64,000 bases of DNA from Anastrepha obliqua (lineage: Eukaryota; Arthropoda; Insecta; Diptera; Tephritidae), in assembly GCF_027943255.1 (NCBI RefSeq), contig NC_072894.1, positions 54,811,601 to 54,875,600 of the forward strand, given 5' to 3'. Position 1 is the first letter of the stretch. Every line of letters starts with the position of its first letter. The notes beneath the pieces were generated by a model. It was not told where the DNA came from. It made no database searches and worked only from the letters and a program-made list of their open reading frames with translations. This document shows, piece after piece, positions 10,188 through 19,774 of this stretch. The translations under genes and the position numbers were made by a program.

Positions 10188-10544
10188 TTATTTTCATAAT
10201 TACAGTAAAAAATGGTAAAAACATACAATTTTTCGAAATTTTGGTATTCAAAATTTCGTATTGAGATATAGGTTCTTTTCAAAATAAGTTTATTTGTACA
10301 TGTACGAAATTTCTGCATCAAGCTATGACAAAATAAATCGATTAAATCAAACAAAGGTCGATTTATAAGTCAAATTTAGCGTACAGGTAAAACTCCAAAA
10401 TCTCATGAAAATAGAAAACTTCAAAACGCAATAAAAAAAAAATCGAGCTAACTTTTAAAAACCCAGCGAGGGTTTTGCTATTGAATAGGTATATTTTCAG
10501 AAAAAAAAGGTCCGGTGCGGTTTGACTTTTGATGTCGCACTGTG
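10188..10544 (-). repeat. Right inverted terminal repeat of the 3.1-kb transposon
   Basis: Reverse-complement partner of 7440-7810, ending in ...GTCGCACTGTG at 10544 and followed by TTA. The two arms differ at a modest number of positions, for example in the first 20 bp, so the copy is not freshly inserted. Confidence 0.9.
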
Positions 10545-10569
10545 TTATCAGATCAACATAAAGATTATG

Positions 10570-11347
10570 TTAGTATTTGGTTCCATAACCCTTTTGCTTC
10601 AACACTGCCTCGCATCGATTGCGCATTGATGTAATGAGATTCTGACAGCGCGCCACAGGTATTGCTTGCCATGCCGTTTTTACTTCGGCAAAAAGGACAT
10701 TCATATTTGGGATATTTTTGGCACTCACGGCTTTTTTAACGTCACCCCAGAGATGCTCTATTGGGTTTAAGTCCGGACTGGATGATGGCCATTCCAAAAC
10801 ATTGATGGAACTTTCGTCGAAAAACTGTTTCGTCAACTTTGACGTGTGCTTTGGATCATTATCCTGTTGAAACTTCCATATAACAGGCAAATTCTCCTCA
10901 GCCCACGGCAACATTACATTTTTTAGTATATCGACGTATTTCTCCTTATTTAAAATTCAATAAATTCTATGGATTGGGCCAACACCATTCCACCAGAAAC
11001 ATCCCCATACCATGATTGATCCTCCACAATGCTTCACTACCCATGAAACGTAGCGATGATTGAATTCTTGGTTGATTGGCCGTCGAACATACCTTCTACC
11101 ATCTGGGCCTATGCGATTTATCTTGGTTTCATCGCTCCAAACGATATATTTCCATTAATTTGGAGTCCATGACCAATGGGATCTCGCAAAGACTACTCGC
11201 CGTCTCCTTTGTATCTTGGTTAGAAGGGGCTTCTTGCGTGCTGCTCTGCCATGCAGTCCAGATTCGACCAGATGCCGAGCAATTGTCCTCTTGGATATTT
11301 CGAAATTATATTGATCCTGAATTTCCCGTTGGATGTCAGTGGAAGTC
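10570..11347 (-). pseudogene. Tc1-like transposase, 5'-truncated remnant
   Basis: The minus-strand frame 10570-10914 encodes the C-terminal catalytic part: WKFQQDNDPKHTS with the second catalytic Asp, then SSPDLNPIEHLWGDVKK with the Glu of a Tc1-type DD34E site, ending at a natural stop. Upstream (10915-11347), the same family continues in shifted frames and includes the WSDETK-type block with the first Asp near 11140. Homology ends abruptly at 11348, where the left arm of the large palindrome begins, so the helix-turn-helix N terminus is gone. Tc1 transposases cut at TA sites and act in the nucleus. This copy is inactive. Confidence 0.88.
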
Positions 11348-11377
11348 TTTTTAACACACTTTTATTAGCTCGGGTTG

Positions 11378-11412
11378 TATGTATGTATGTATGTATGTAG
11401 GTATGTATGTAA
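11378..11412. repeat. (GTAT)n microsatellite
   Basis: Eight or so GTAT units directly after GCTCGGGTT. The mirror copy in the right arm (about 39767-39784) has fewer units. The block next to it (to about 11560) is part of the duplicated arm and holds no gene. Confidence 0.9.
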
Positions 11413-11566
11413 CGGAATCTTTGAGCTTAATTTTCACTGGCTTCTCAAAATCTGATCGACTTGGAATTTTGCACACCTATCAAGGACCGATGACAATGCA
11501 ACAATTTGATAAAATTTTTTCATTATCCTTATTAGGATTGCCAGGATTAATATTTTCTTTTTTTAC

Positions 11567-11719
11567 CTGTGGGCAAAAAGTAAGGCTAATTTGGTTGTAA
11601 AATGAAAAATCTTTATTTATTCTTGTAAATCATTTTCATCCCCTTCAAAATAATCCCCTCTCGATGAAATACACTTATGCCAACGATTTTTCCAATCCCT
11701 GAAACATGCCAAATAGTCC
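11567..11719 (-). mobile_element. Mariner terminal fragment (left arm)
   Basis: CTGTGGGCAAAAAGTAAGG and about 130 bp of following sequence match the left end of the full mariner copy at 57840. This includes the complement of its C-terminal coding region, and homology ends at AAATAGTCCA. It is a solo end with no catalytic domain. It is duplicated in the right arm at about 39450-39606, so it predates the inverted duplication. Confidence 0.88.
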
Positions 11720-12300
11720 AGTATAGACAATTGTGTGGTACCGTTGGCCTGCCTACCAAGCATGTCAACCATGTGTTGCTATGCAGAGGGTGGTTAGTTG
11801 GGCCAGACAACAATTGTTGTGTTTTGGTCTGCCTGCCTAACATGCTGTTGCCAAGCCAAGCGCAAGCAGTGATGACTGTTTGTTGTTATGCAGTGGGTTG
11901 TTTTGTAAGACCAGGCGAGAGTCTTTCTATTTGCGCTGCCTGCCCAGCATGCTGTTGCTAAGGTAAGCGCAGGTAGTGATTATCATGTTTGTTGGTGTTG
12001 GGCTGCATATCAAATTCGAGCATTGATGTTGATATGCTGTGATAATTTGTTGTTATTATAAAAGGCAACAATATCACAATGAATTTTGTTAGGCAGGTGG
12101 CGAGCATATTGGGGCTGTTGGCAATGGGGTTTTTGTAGGAAAGTGATCACATTATACTAGTCTATTGTCAGGCTGCATCGACTGAGCTTAGATGTCAGCA
12201 CTGGGCTGACAGAAAAAGCGGTAGGGTATGTGAGGTATGTGCAACGAAATGCTGTTGCTATATTAGGTTTCGGTATCATGCCGTAACTTATACAAATTTA
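11720..12300. repeat. Degenerate GC-richer tandem repeats
   Basis: Three or more diverged units of roughly 100-120 bp share cores such as GCCTGCC..AGCATG.TGTTGC and GTTGTTATGCAGTGGG. The G+C content is visibly higher than the surroundings. No protein match is evident in any frame. Mirrored in the right arm (about 38890-39450). Possibly the body of a non-autonomous element. Confidence 0.5.
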
Positions 12301-12683
12301 CATAAACCAACACACAGTTTTCAATACAATTAGGTACATTATGTACATAAGACTAATTAAAAGTGGAAGTCGAAAAGGATATAACGAGCTTTGGATTCTA
12401 CAAACTCACTTCAATTCTAATTATTACATTTCAATTGAATTAATTTTCAGAACTGTTTTCGTCAGTTATTTTTGGCGCGTTTCTTCTGGCGGCCTGCCAT
12501 TTCGCCTATCAGCTGTTCAAAAACCCATAATGTGTGAGTGCTGCCAAGTTTTGAAAAGTCTTCATGGGCGCGCTCTCTCTCAAAATGTAAGAGTTTCACA
12601 ACTTATTATCTATGCAATACAGATTTCACGTGATATTCGAGTTTTTGCGCTTAACGACTCAACAACTATTCGTCGGAATAAAA

Positions 12684-12858
12684 ATGACGCTTGAAACTAC
12701 AACACAAAATAAGAGGAGATTGGCGGAAAAAAGAACACTTGAAACTGCAACACAAAGAAAGAGGAGATTAGCGAAAAAGAGACAAAAATTGAACGAAAAA
12801 TGTTCAGGATGGACGAATGACGAAATCGTCGAGAGGAAAACCAAAAGGCGACTATATA
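12684..12858 (+). pseudogene. Helitron protein N terminus (left arm), cut by errantivirus
   Basis: An ATG at 12684 starts a basic, Lys/Arg-rich stretch (KRRLAEKR, KRRLAKKRQK) ending in KTKRRLY, where the errantivirus enters after TATA (12855-12858). In the right arm the same frame (37686 downward) runs uninterrupted into the 23-residue repeats, so the coding sequence resumes at 20369. The upstream open stretch from 12341 is leader sequence of the Helitron rather than a recognised gene. The N terminus probably binds nucleic acid, judging only from its charge. Confidence 0.75.
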
Positions 12859-13448
12859 AGTTTACCGATATTGGTTAAATAAAAAAAACTTTTATAAAGT
12901 TTCAATTAATTTTTATTCCTCCTATTATTAGGAGTTGCCGAGTTGTGATGCTTCACGTTGCCAGTCTGCCGGGAAAGTGATTTTACAATTTTAAATTAGT
13001 TATTATGAAGACAATTATAATGTTTATTCTACCCTGCTCTGTTGCTGCGCTGCCGTCATTGCCTCTGCCAGCGCATCCGCTATTGCCACAGTTATTTGAT
13101 GCAATTCAACTTGCTGTTTTGTTTGTTTAAATGTTTTGTATGGTAGCAGACTTATCGTCAGCATTTCTTGTGGGAATAGTGTGTGGGTAGCTGCCCTTGA
13201 TATTGACGTAGCACATCTTGTTATTGTAGCAGCTCAAAAGCAGGTGCAGTTTCATATTACTTTAAATTTAGTTGGAAAAACAAATGATAGCTTCTTCTGG
13301 AATTTGCAAGCTTTTGTGGATGAACACGTAGCCGGTGTTAACTATCGTAATCTTCGGATAGCTGTGCTTGTTGTTGATTTCAATTCAAATGATAGCTTCT
13401 TCTGGAATTTGCAAGGCTTCGTGGATAAACACGTAGCCGGTGTTAACT
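12859..13448 (-). repeat. 3' LTR of errantivirus copy A
   Basis: 590 bp, same length and apparently same sequence as 19775-20364. Abutting it on the inner side is AAAAGGGGGAGT (minus strand, 13460-13449), a polypurine tract as expected for plus-strand priming. Within the LTR a block of about 45 bp containing GATAGCTTCTTCTGGAATTTGC occurs twice (about 13285 and 13390). Confidence 0.95.
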
Positions 13449-13485
13449 ACTCCCCCTTTTAAGAGCGGCCGTCCTCGGATGCCAA

Positions 13486-14907
13486 TTACATGTCGGACGG
13501 GGTGGAAGTATCTGTGTTTCTTATCACCTCAATAATAGCCAGTTTCCGCTGTCTTTTGGACCAAAGGTAAATCATCAATATAATCAGGATGACAGTTGCT
13601 ACCACACCCAATGAAGTGATTGATATCAAGTGCTTTGTTGTAATTTCTTGTTGCAATGATGTAATGTGTTTTAGGTTTCTAGCATGAATTTCTTCAAGAT
13701 ATGGCAAAGATAATGTCCTTGTATGATCCGTGAACATTATCGTTGTAGCGGGAGGGGCTTCGGGGCGCGATGATACGACTTTTTTCCAATTAACAAAATT
13801 TGTGTCATTTATGGTGACATTTCCTTCAAACGTTATCAAAAAAGTGCCCCTTACGGTAACTCCAGAACCTGTTCCCTCAGTGACTTCCACCAACTGATCA
13901 TTCACCACTATAAACCCATCATCAATTTCCTCGACAGCGGCGATGTGGTCTGCTGACGTTGTTTTACAGTGTGCTGAATTATGGTTTAACAGTTGTTCTA
14001 CGCATGAGGCCGAAGCAAGTGGCTGACAGAATGTAAGGTTTGTTATATTTTTGCAGCCTGTTAGAGGTTGGTATTCGGAGTCGCAGTGTGCTGCTATTTG
14101 TGTTTCTAACTGAACTATCTTTCTATCATGAACTACGGGCAAAAGCCTTACTTGTTTACAAATTTTACAAATCTTGGGATATTTAATTATAAAGAAAATA
14201 TTATCGCTATCTTGTAATATTTTAAGCTTGGAAGCTACCAAAATATCGCTTATAGTAACATTAGTAAAGCGTTCGGTGAATAGCAGTGTTTTTATGTCTT
14301 CATTATCTAAAATAATAGGGTTAATTATGTTGTGCCTTCCCAATATTACCGACTGAACAATGTTTGTTAGGTCTGCCAGTACCACCCTGTTTCTTGCTGT
14401 AGCCAACCCAAACAAATGACCTGTCTCCACCACTGTTTCTTTCGTTGTTTTCAACAAATCATTCATCGCTCGTGTCAGATTATTTATTCTCGTTTGCAAC
14501 TGAGTGTTAACTATAATCTGTGGTTCGTTAGCCTCTATAAGTTCACGTTCTTTAGTCGCTACCTCATTAAAATCGTCAAAGTCGGGCGTTCCGGCGATGT
14601 ATTTCAGTGCAGTCCCCAGAATGTTAATTCCACGCGAGTGCCGATGATGGGTCTTAAGAGTTTCCAGCAAAGCTAGAATCTGATCGGCATCCGCCTGAAG
14701 TAACATCTTCGCAGGAGATATTGGATATTGTGCAACCAGTCCCTCCGTGTCCGATGCTATGGCTTCATAGTTTGTCAAGTTAGTCCTATGTATCAAAATT
14801 TCGTATTGGTCATGAACAGCAACTTTCCCCGTAGAAATCAACACAAAATGTGAGTTGGTATAATTAAACAGTTTTGCCTGGCTCCAAGCAACAACCACCA
14901 AAAGCAA
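13486..14907 (-). CDS. env: Envelope glycoprotein of errantivirus copy A
   Basis: An uninterrupted 473-codon frame. It starts with a hydrophobic signal-like segment (residues 1-12). A basic RHSR site near residue 92 looks like a furin cleavage site, and a Gly/Ala/Ile-rich segment follows directly, as in the fusion peptide of baculovirus F-type envelope proteins. Several NxT/S sequons are present. A long hydrophobic segment near residues 435-460 followed by a basic tail (WSKRQRK) is a membrane anchor. In errantiviruses Env is made from a spliced mRNA and can mediate membrane fusion. It lies directly downstream of pol, separated by about 40 bp. The frame appears complete; whether it is functional cannot be judged from sequence alone. 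Confidence 0.9.
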   Translation of the reverse strand: MLLVVVAWSQAKLFNYTNSHFVLISTGKVAVHDQYEILIHRTNLTNYEAIASDTEGLVAQYPISPAKMLLQADADQILALLETLKTHHRHSRGINILGTALKYIAGTPDFDDFNEVATKERELIEANEPQIIVNTQLQTRINNLTRAMNDLLKTTKETVVETGHLFGLATARNRVVLADLTNIVQSVILGRHNIINPIILDNEDIKTLLFTERFTNVTISDILVASKLKILQDSDNIFFIIKYPKICKICKQVRLLPVVHDRKIVQLETQIAAHCDSEYQPLTGCKNITNLTFCQPLASASCVEQLLNHNSAHCKTTSADHIAAVEEIDDGFIVVNDQLVEVTEGTGSGVTVRGTFLITFEGNVTINDTNFVNWKKVVSSRPEAPPATTIMFTDHTRTLSLPYLEEIHARNLKHITSLQQEITTKHLISITSLGVVATVILIILMIYLWSKRQRKLAIIEVIRNTDTSTPSDM

Positions 14908-14944
14908 GCATCTGGGAAAAAAAACGAAGAAGAAAAAAACTGCG

Positions 14945-16990
14945 TTACCTCAAGTTTGCCTTGTGAACTCTTCTCCCATTTATCATGACCGTAGTTCCCA
15001 AGTCCCGCTCAACAGTATTTTCCAAGTACAATTTTGTCAACTTATTCCCAATTCTTTTGTTTGTCTTTACAAACACCTTGTCCCCAGGTTGATATGTCTT
15101 TAAGTTCCTACATCTATTCAACCGTTCCAACTCAAGTGCCTGCGCCCTTGTGATTCTATTGATAATATTCTCCCGCAATTGTTGCGGAATAGAGTGGATC
15201 ACATCAATAGGCCTGTGTCCTATAACTGAGTGAACCGACCTGTTATACTTCGATGCAGCGAGTAACATCAAATCCACAGTATCGTTCAGTCCCTGAGTCA
15301 GTTTAGTGCACCTTGCAATCTCTGTTAGTGTGCTATGAAACCTCTCGACTTGCCCATTAGTGGTACTATGGTGCGGAGGTGTTGTAAACAATGTTACCGA
15401 AATATGGTCCCTCAACAACGACTTTATCGTTTGCGAATTAAAAGATTTTTCATTGTCGCAAACTATGGTCTTAGTATCTTTGAAAAAGTTTAGAATTTGT
15501 ATAATTGGTTCTTTTATATCAGCTATTGACCTAGAAGCAATTGGCGAAACTATCGCAAACTTCGAGAACTTGTCAATGCACGTCAGGAAATGTTTTTTAT
15601 CTGTCGAATAAATATCAAGGTGGAGAATCTCCCCAGGATATTGCGGTATAGGTGTTTTACCTACGGTTGGATTTGGGGGGTGGCGCTGGTATTTAGCTTC
15701 TCGGCAGATTTTACAGTTAAGTATTAGTTCTTTTAATCTCGACTGTATCTTTGGGAAGTAATACTCTTTCAGGATCTGTTGCAGGTTCTCTTTTAAAGAA
15801 CGATGGGCTCTATTATGTTCCGTTTCCAGAATCTCTCTCTGATCGTCCTCGTTAGTTACATCTATTACCTGTCTCATTGTGTGACGGAATTTTACAGATG
15901 GAAACCTTGTCAAAATCTCGTCCTGAATCTGTGCCAGCACCGGGTAATCACACAGTAGCCCGTTCACAGCACTAGGACTAATACAGTCCCCCATTATCTT
16001 CAACAATTCGTTTCTGTCGTTATAAACTATGTGGTGTCGCATCTGCGTCCTAAAAATAATTTTTGAAGTCCTGGAGGGTGAATTACCCTCTTCAATAATT
16101 ATTTGGCTTTTAAAGCAATTTATAGGATTTTGTATGGTACGAATAGTTTGAGTGAGTGACTCTTCACTATGCACCGTGGCACCCGTAGAAGAGCCTGAAT
16201 CCTCCAGTCCATTAATATGCTGACGTGATAGCGAATCTGCTACGACATTATCCTTCCCTGGCTTATAAAAAATTTTTGGGGAAAACTCCTCCACAAATGC
16301 TCGCCAACGCTTTAGTTTAGCGTTTGGATTTCTGTCCGATATGGCAAACGTAAGAGGCTGATGATCTGTGTAGATGTTAAGCTGTTTAACACCATAAAGA
16401 TAATTTCTCAATTTTTGAAGAGACCACACTATTGCCAATAGTTCACGCTCATTCGTAGCGTAATTCTCTTCAGTGGCAGAAAGAGTTCGGGAGATCATTG
16501 TTATAGGTCGACCCCCTTGTGACAAAACTGCACCCAACACATGCGAGGATGCATCTGTTGTCAAGTCAAATTGTTTCTCGAAATCAGGGTACAGTAAGAG
16601 AACATCTTCCGAGGCGAGAACTTTCTTAATTTTCTCAAAAGCTCTCAAAGCATCCTCGTCTAACTGAATATAAATGTTCTTAGAGCGATTGGCACTAACG
16701 TTTCCATTTTCTCCGCGAAGATACCTGGTTAGTGGCTTAGCGATCAACGCATAATCTTTAACAAACCGTCGATAGTAACCAGAGAGTCCGAGGAATGACC
16801 TCAAGGCTCGGAGTGTTTTAGAGGTTTCATACTTGACAATATCTTGCACCTTGTCCGCACAAGTTCTTATTCCCTCACTGGAAACGACGAATCCGAGAAA
16901 CTCTACCTCACTCTTCATGAACTTGGATTTTTCAAGTGAAACTCGCATGTTTGCCTCATAAAGCCTTCCAAGGATACGTTTTATATCCAT
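14945..16990 (-). CDS. pol: Pol of errantivirus copy A: RT end, RNase H, integrase
   Basis: A 681-codon open frame. The first 110 residues are the RT thumb/connection (FLGLSGYYRRFV). RNase H follows at about 140-255, with the acidic residues in DLTTDAS, NERELLA, IYTDHQPL and VVADSLSR. The integrase zinc finger is at about 392-432 (His-His-Cys-Cys: HNRAH...CKIC). The integrase core is at about 459-555, with Asp in HLDIYSTD, Asp in VCDNEKSF and Glu in NGQVERFHS. A basic C-terminal domain ends at the stop. The N-terminal half of RT lies in another frame upstream (16981-17475), so the polyprotein is broken in this copy. The nominal ATG at 16990 is internal to RT. Confidence 0.92.
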   Translation of the reverse strand: MDIKRILGRLYEANMRVSLEKSKFMKSEVEFLGFVVSSEGIRTCADKVQDIVKYETSKTLRALRSFLGLSGYYRRFVKDYALIAKPLTRYLRGENGNVSANRSKNIYIQLDEDALRAFEKIKKVLASEDVLLLYPDFEKQFDLTTDASSHVLGAVLSQGGRPITMISRTLSATEENYATNERELLAIVWSLQKLRNYLYGVKQLNIYTDHQPLTFAISDRNPNAKLKRWRAFVEEFSPKIFYKPGKDNVVADSLSRQHINGLEDSGSSTGATVHSEESLTQTIRTIQNPINCFKSQIIIEEGNSPSRTSKIIFRTQMRHHIVYNDRNELLKIMGDCISPSAVNGLLCDYPVLAQIQDEILTRFPSVKFRHTMRQVIDVTNEDDQREILETEHNRAHRSLKENLQQILKEYYFPKIQSRLKELILNCKICREAKYQRHPPNPTVGKTPIPQYPGEILHLDIYSTDKKHFLTCIDKFSKFAIVSPIASRSIADIKEPIIQILNFFKDTKTIVCDNEKSFNSQTIKSLLRDHISVTLFTTPPHHSTTNGQVERFHSTLTEIARCTKLTQGLNDTVDLMLLAASKYNRSVHSVIGHRPIDVIHSIPQQLRENIINRITRAQALELERLNRCRNLKTYQPGDKVFVKTNKRIGNKLTKLYLENTVERDLGTTVMINGRRVHKANLR

Positions 16991-17475
16991 AACATGCTGA
17001 TCCTCGTCTTTAGAGAAGATAATGACGTCATCGACGTAAACGTGACAACATTTGCCAATCTCCTCGCGCAGAACGTCGTCAATTGCCCGCTGAAAGATAC
17101 TGGGTGCGTTTTTAAGGCCAAACGGAAGTCTGCAAAACTCATACTTTCCGTTATTAATAGAGAAAGCTGTCTTTCCCGTTCTGCTAGTTTTATCTGGTGA
17201 AAACCAGATTTAAGGTCAAGAGTGGTAAACAAGGATGACCTTCCCAAATTAGCCAAAATGACTGAAGTGTCGGGAATTGGATACCTGTCACTAACCGTTT
17301 TTTCATTCAATTTTCTAAAGTCAACAACTAGACGCATCTTTCTTTCCCCCGATTCAGTAATACCCTTCTTTCCAACGACCCATAGTGGATTATTATAGGG
17401 TGACCGTGAAGGTCTTATTATACCATCACGCGGGAGATCAGAGATTTCCTTGTTGACAAAATCCGCTGAGGCCAT
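16981..17475 (-). pseudogene. pol: Pol of errantivirus copy A: RT N-terminal half (frame broken)
   Basis: The frame encodes RT fingers and palm, with SPYNNPLWVV and LDLKSGFHQI, the latter carrying the first catalytic Asp. At about 17165, in a short A-rich run, the conserved sequence continues in a different frame, and the annotated translation past that point is not RT. The YxDD catalytic pair lies in the alternate frame near 17025-17040. The break separates this part from the RNase H/integrase frame. A single-base change in a homopolymer could be a genuine mutation or a base-calling error. Confidence 0.85.
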
Positions 17476-17946
17476 CGGGTATGGGTACGCCTTGGAATAG
17501 ACTGGGTCGTCATTAGTTGTTCTTATAGTCCCTACTATCCTTGTATTATAGGGAAGTGATTCATTTGGGTCAGCAAATGCCCCTGAACATTCCTTTATTA
17601 ATGTTGAGATTCGATCTTCACGATTACGAGCGATTCACGTCGCGACAAGGGAAATGCTTGAGGGTCTCTTTTACTCCATTGTAGTGGATAACCCCGTTTT
17701 TCATGTCCAAATCTGCGCCTATGTCCTTGAGAAAATCAAACCCTATAATGCCATCAAAGGTCTGCAGGGATGGCAGAATGTAAAACTACGCATTTTTTTC
17801 AAAGAAATGTATGGTGCACTTCTGTTCAATTTTATCGGCTCCATGTATGGAGCTGACAAGGAAGGGCTTCTCCGTTCTTTTAATGCCCTTAAGAAAGTCA
17901 AAATTCCTAACATAATTCTTCGCGGCCCCAGTATCTATTAAAAACT
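17476..17946 (-). pseudogene. Protease region of errantivirus copy A
   Basis: Just after the end of gag, and in another frame, the minus strand shows a LIDTGA active-site signature close to 17925, then a DGIIGFDFL second-lobe motif near 17740. This is the normal position for the retropepsin, usually reached by ribosomal frameshift. An in-frame TAG at 17786-17788 interrupts it. Below about 17640 the frame toward RT is not continuous either. Confidence 0.75.
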
Positions 17947-19214
17947 TTAGTTCCCTTCCTCCAAACGATCTGCTGACGTAAGGCAGGAGGGACCCGGTCC
18001 TAAAAAATTGATTTCGTCCGTTGGTTGGTCTAAGTATTGGTCATCGAACTGTAATTTATCACTGTCATTTACGTTTTGGCTATCATGAAAATCCTCATCA
18101 TATCCCTGTTCCTCGTCCACATATTCCGGCGCTCCCAGATGATTTATGCCCTGTTGTTTAGGGAAAGTCCTTCTATCGCTTTCGATCCTCCTTTTCTGAG
18201 CCGCCTCTCTATCATTTAGTGGCCCCTGGTTCCGGTGTGAGTTGAAAGGATTCCTTTGAGGAAGACTACCCGTGGCATTTCTGGATTGAATTGGTTGACG
18301 AGGTGGTGGGTTGTTCTGTCTATGGTGTGACAAAGTTGGATCAACTTCCATCGGTACCACATCCTGACGCCCTGTCTCGATTTTGCGATATTGAGGATAA
18401 TTTTGGGTATTATGCTGGGCTGTTCGCTGGAAAGCCCCTGACAACCGTTCATTCCTATTGAAGAACGTCTGGGCAAACGAAGACCTGGCTTGATTGGCTT
18501 CCAGTTCCTGTGCGAGAGCGAGTGCTGTGGGCATGTCCGCAGGCCTCGAGGAAAATAGAATGTCACATAGAGGTCTGTTAAGCCCCGAAATGAACACACG
18601 CAATGCATCCTGCATCTGATTCAAAGTGCTGATCAGTTCAGCGTTTCCGTTATAAGTCATTACGGTCTTGTTAACAAGCAGGGTCAGTTTTCGTTCTACT
18701 TCGTCGTAAAACTGTAAAATATTTTTGCCACCTTGACTAAAGGTTGACATTTCCTGTTCGATCATGTGAACAGGTCTCTTGTCAGAGTAGGTGAAATCTA
18801 ATCTGGCGATAATCGCCCTAAAGTTCAAAACCGTGTTAAAGGATGCCAGGACAGTATCGGCTGCCCCAGTAACTTTATTTCTGATTATAGCCACTGCTTG
18901 ATAATGACGCGAACTACCATCCTAGGCTTCATATATTTTTGTACGCAGCCCGAGCAGCATTCCTCCAGGACCACGGATTGTGTCCCGTTAAATTCAGGAA
19001 GTGATTTTATGACATCAAGTGATTCATCACACAAAACGTTTCCCGTAATTGTCACTGGTGCATATTCTATTACTGTAGTAGGGGTGGTTTCCAGGGTCGC
19101 AAGTCTGTTAGTAAGTCTGTTAATGGTCTCCTGAAATTCCCTTTTAGTTTGTTCGGTAGCAGTCCTTATGGCCGCTGCCATTAAAGTCTGTAGAGTGGCT
19201 GCATCCATAGTCAA
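17947..19214 (-). pseudogene. gag: Gag of errantivirus copy A (frame-broken)
   Basis: Two frames, 18885-19214 and 17947-18894, make up Gag. The N-terminal part begins MTMDAATLQ with a coiled-coil-like Leu/Arg pattern (residues 20-45). The second part contains the capsid core and a Pro/Arg/Gln-rich nucleocapsid tail (RQNNPPPRQP) with no CCHC knuckle. Between about 18970 and 18920 the conserved sequence changes frame twice and meets a TAG near 18922. The stop at 17947 lies one frame from the protease. It would assemble the core particle if intact; in this copy it cannot be made as one protein. Confidence 0.85.
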
Positions 19215-19739
19215 TCACTCACTAATACAAACAAAAAAAACGAAAAAAATTGTTTAAGAGAAAAAGCAAAAAAACTCCGATTATGTCCCTAGCAAGGATT
19301 TCAACAGACGGTAGTGGCCCCCCTTTTTTATAAAGTAAATGAGCACAACTTGCTTTGTCTGGTTAACACTTTTTTTTTAAATTACAAGCACTGATTTATA
19401 GCTCAAAAAAAAAAAAATAACACCGCTTTTCACTAAACACTCTACTTACATTTTTAAAATTATCATCTTATTAGTTTTTTTAAACTGCTTCACTGCTTTG
19501 TGGTCCAACGCTGGCAACGTCGCTGCGTGACGTGCAAAGCCTTAATTAATTATTATTAATTCTCTATGAGAACTTGTTATCGCCTTTGGTAGACGACCCC
19601 CTTTTTCTATATTATATTAAATTTGAAATTTTGACTTCCCGGCTTATGACTGCAACGTTTTTTCTACCCGGACTTTGTAGGTATCGAAATTCGGCCACGA
19701 CTACGTTTTTTTTTTTTTTAAACTTCTAATCCTTTTATA

Positions 19740-19774
19740 AGGATTTTTTTACGCGTGGCCCCACGTTGGGCACC
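19740..19774 (-). other. Primer-binding site and leader motif of errantivirus copy A
   Basis: Directly inside the 5' LTR, the minus strand reads (T)GGTGCCCAACGTGGGGC, positioned like a tRNA primer-binding site. About 30 bp further in is the palindromic motif TCCTTATAAAAGGA (near 19745-19730), which recurs in multiple copies in the leader of the second errantivirus (45700-45950). The rest of the leader, 19215-19730, contains no gene. Confidence 0.65.

Larger units (their letters stand above)
7440..10544 (+). mobile_element. 3.1-kb DNA transposon with long inverted repeats, unnamed superfamily
   Basis: The element begins CATTGTGCGACA at 7440 and ends with the complement of CACAGTGCGACA at 10544. 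TTA on both sides (7437-7439, 10545-10547) is a possible 3-bp target duplication. Inverted repeats of roughly 355-370 bp enclose one multi-exon transposase-like gene on the plus strand. A 3-bp duplication with a CA start would be compatible with CACTA-like or PIF-like groups, but the protein resembles neither in ways I can point to. Several frame breaks show this copy is dead. The stretch 9892-10187 between the gene and the right repeat is A+T-rich with no gene. Confidence 0.8.

Noticed and set aside
11677..11961. 94-residue frame also seen in the right arm
   Set aside because: It begins in antisense mariner sequence and runs into degenerate repeats; its conservation is explained by the inverted duplication.
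12341..12694. 117-residue frame conserved in both arms and in the second leader copy
   Set aside because: Conserved because the DNA is duplicated; frames differ in length between copies and no domain is seen. Treated as Helitron leader.
17654..17941. 95-residue plus-strand frame
   Set aside because: Exact antisense of the retroviral protease region.
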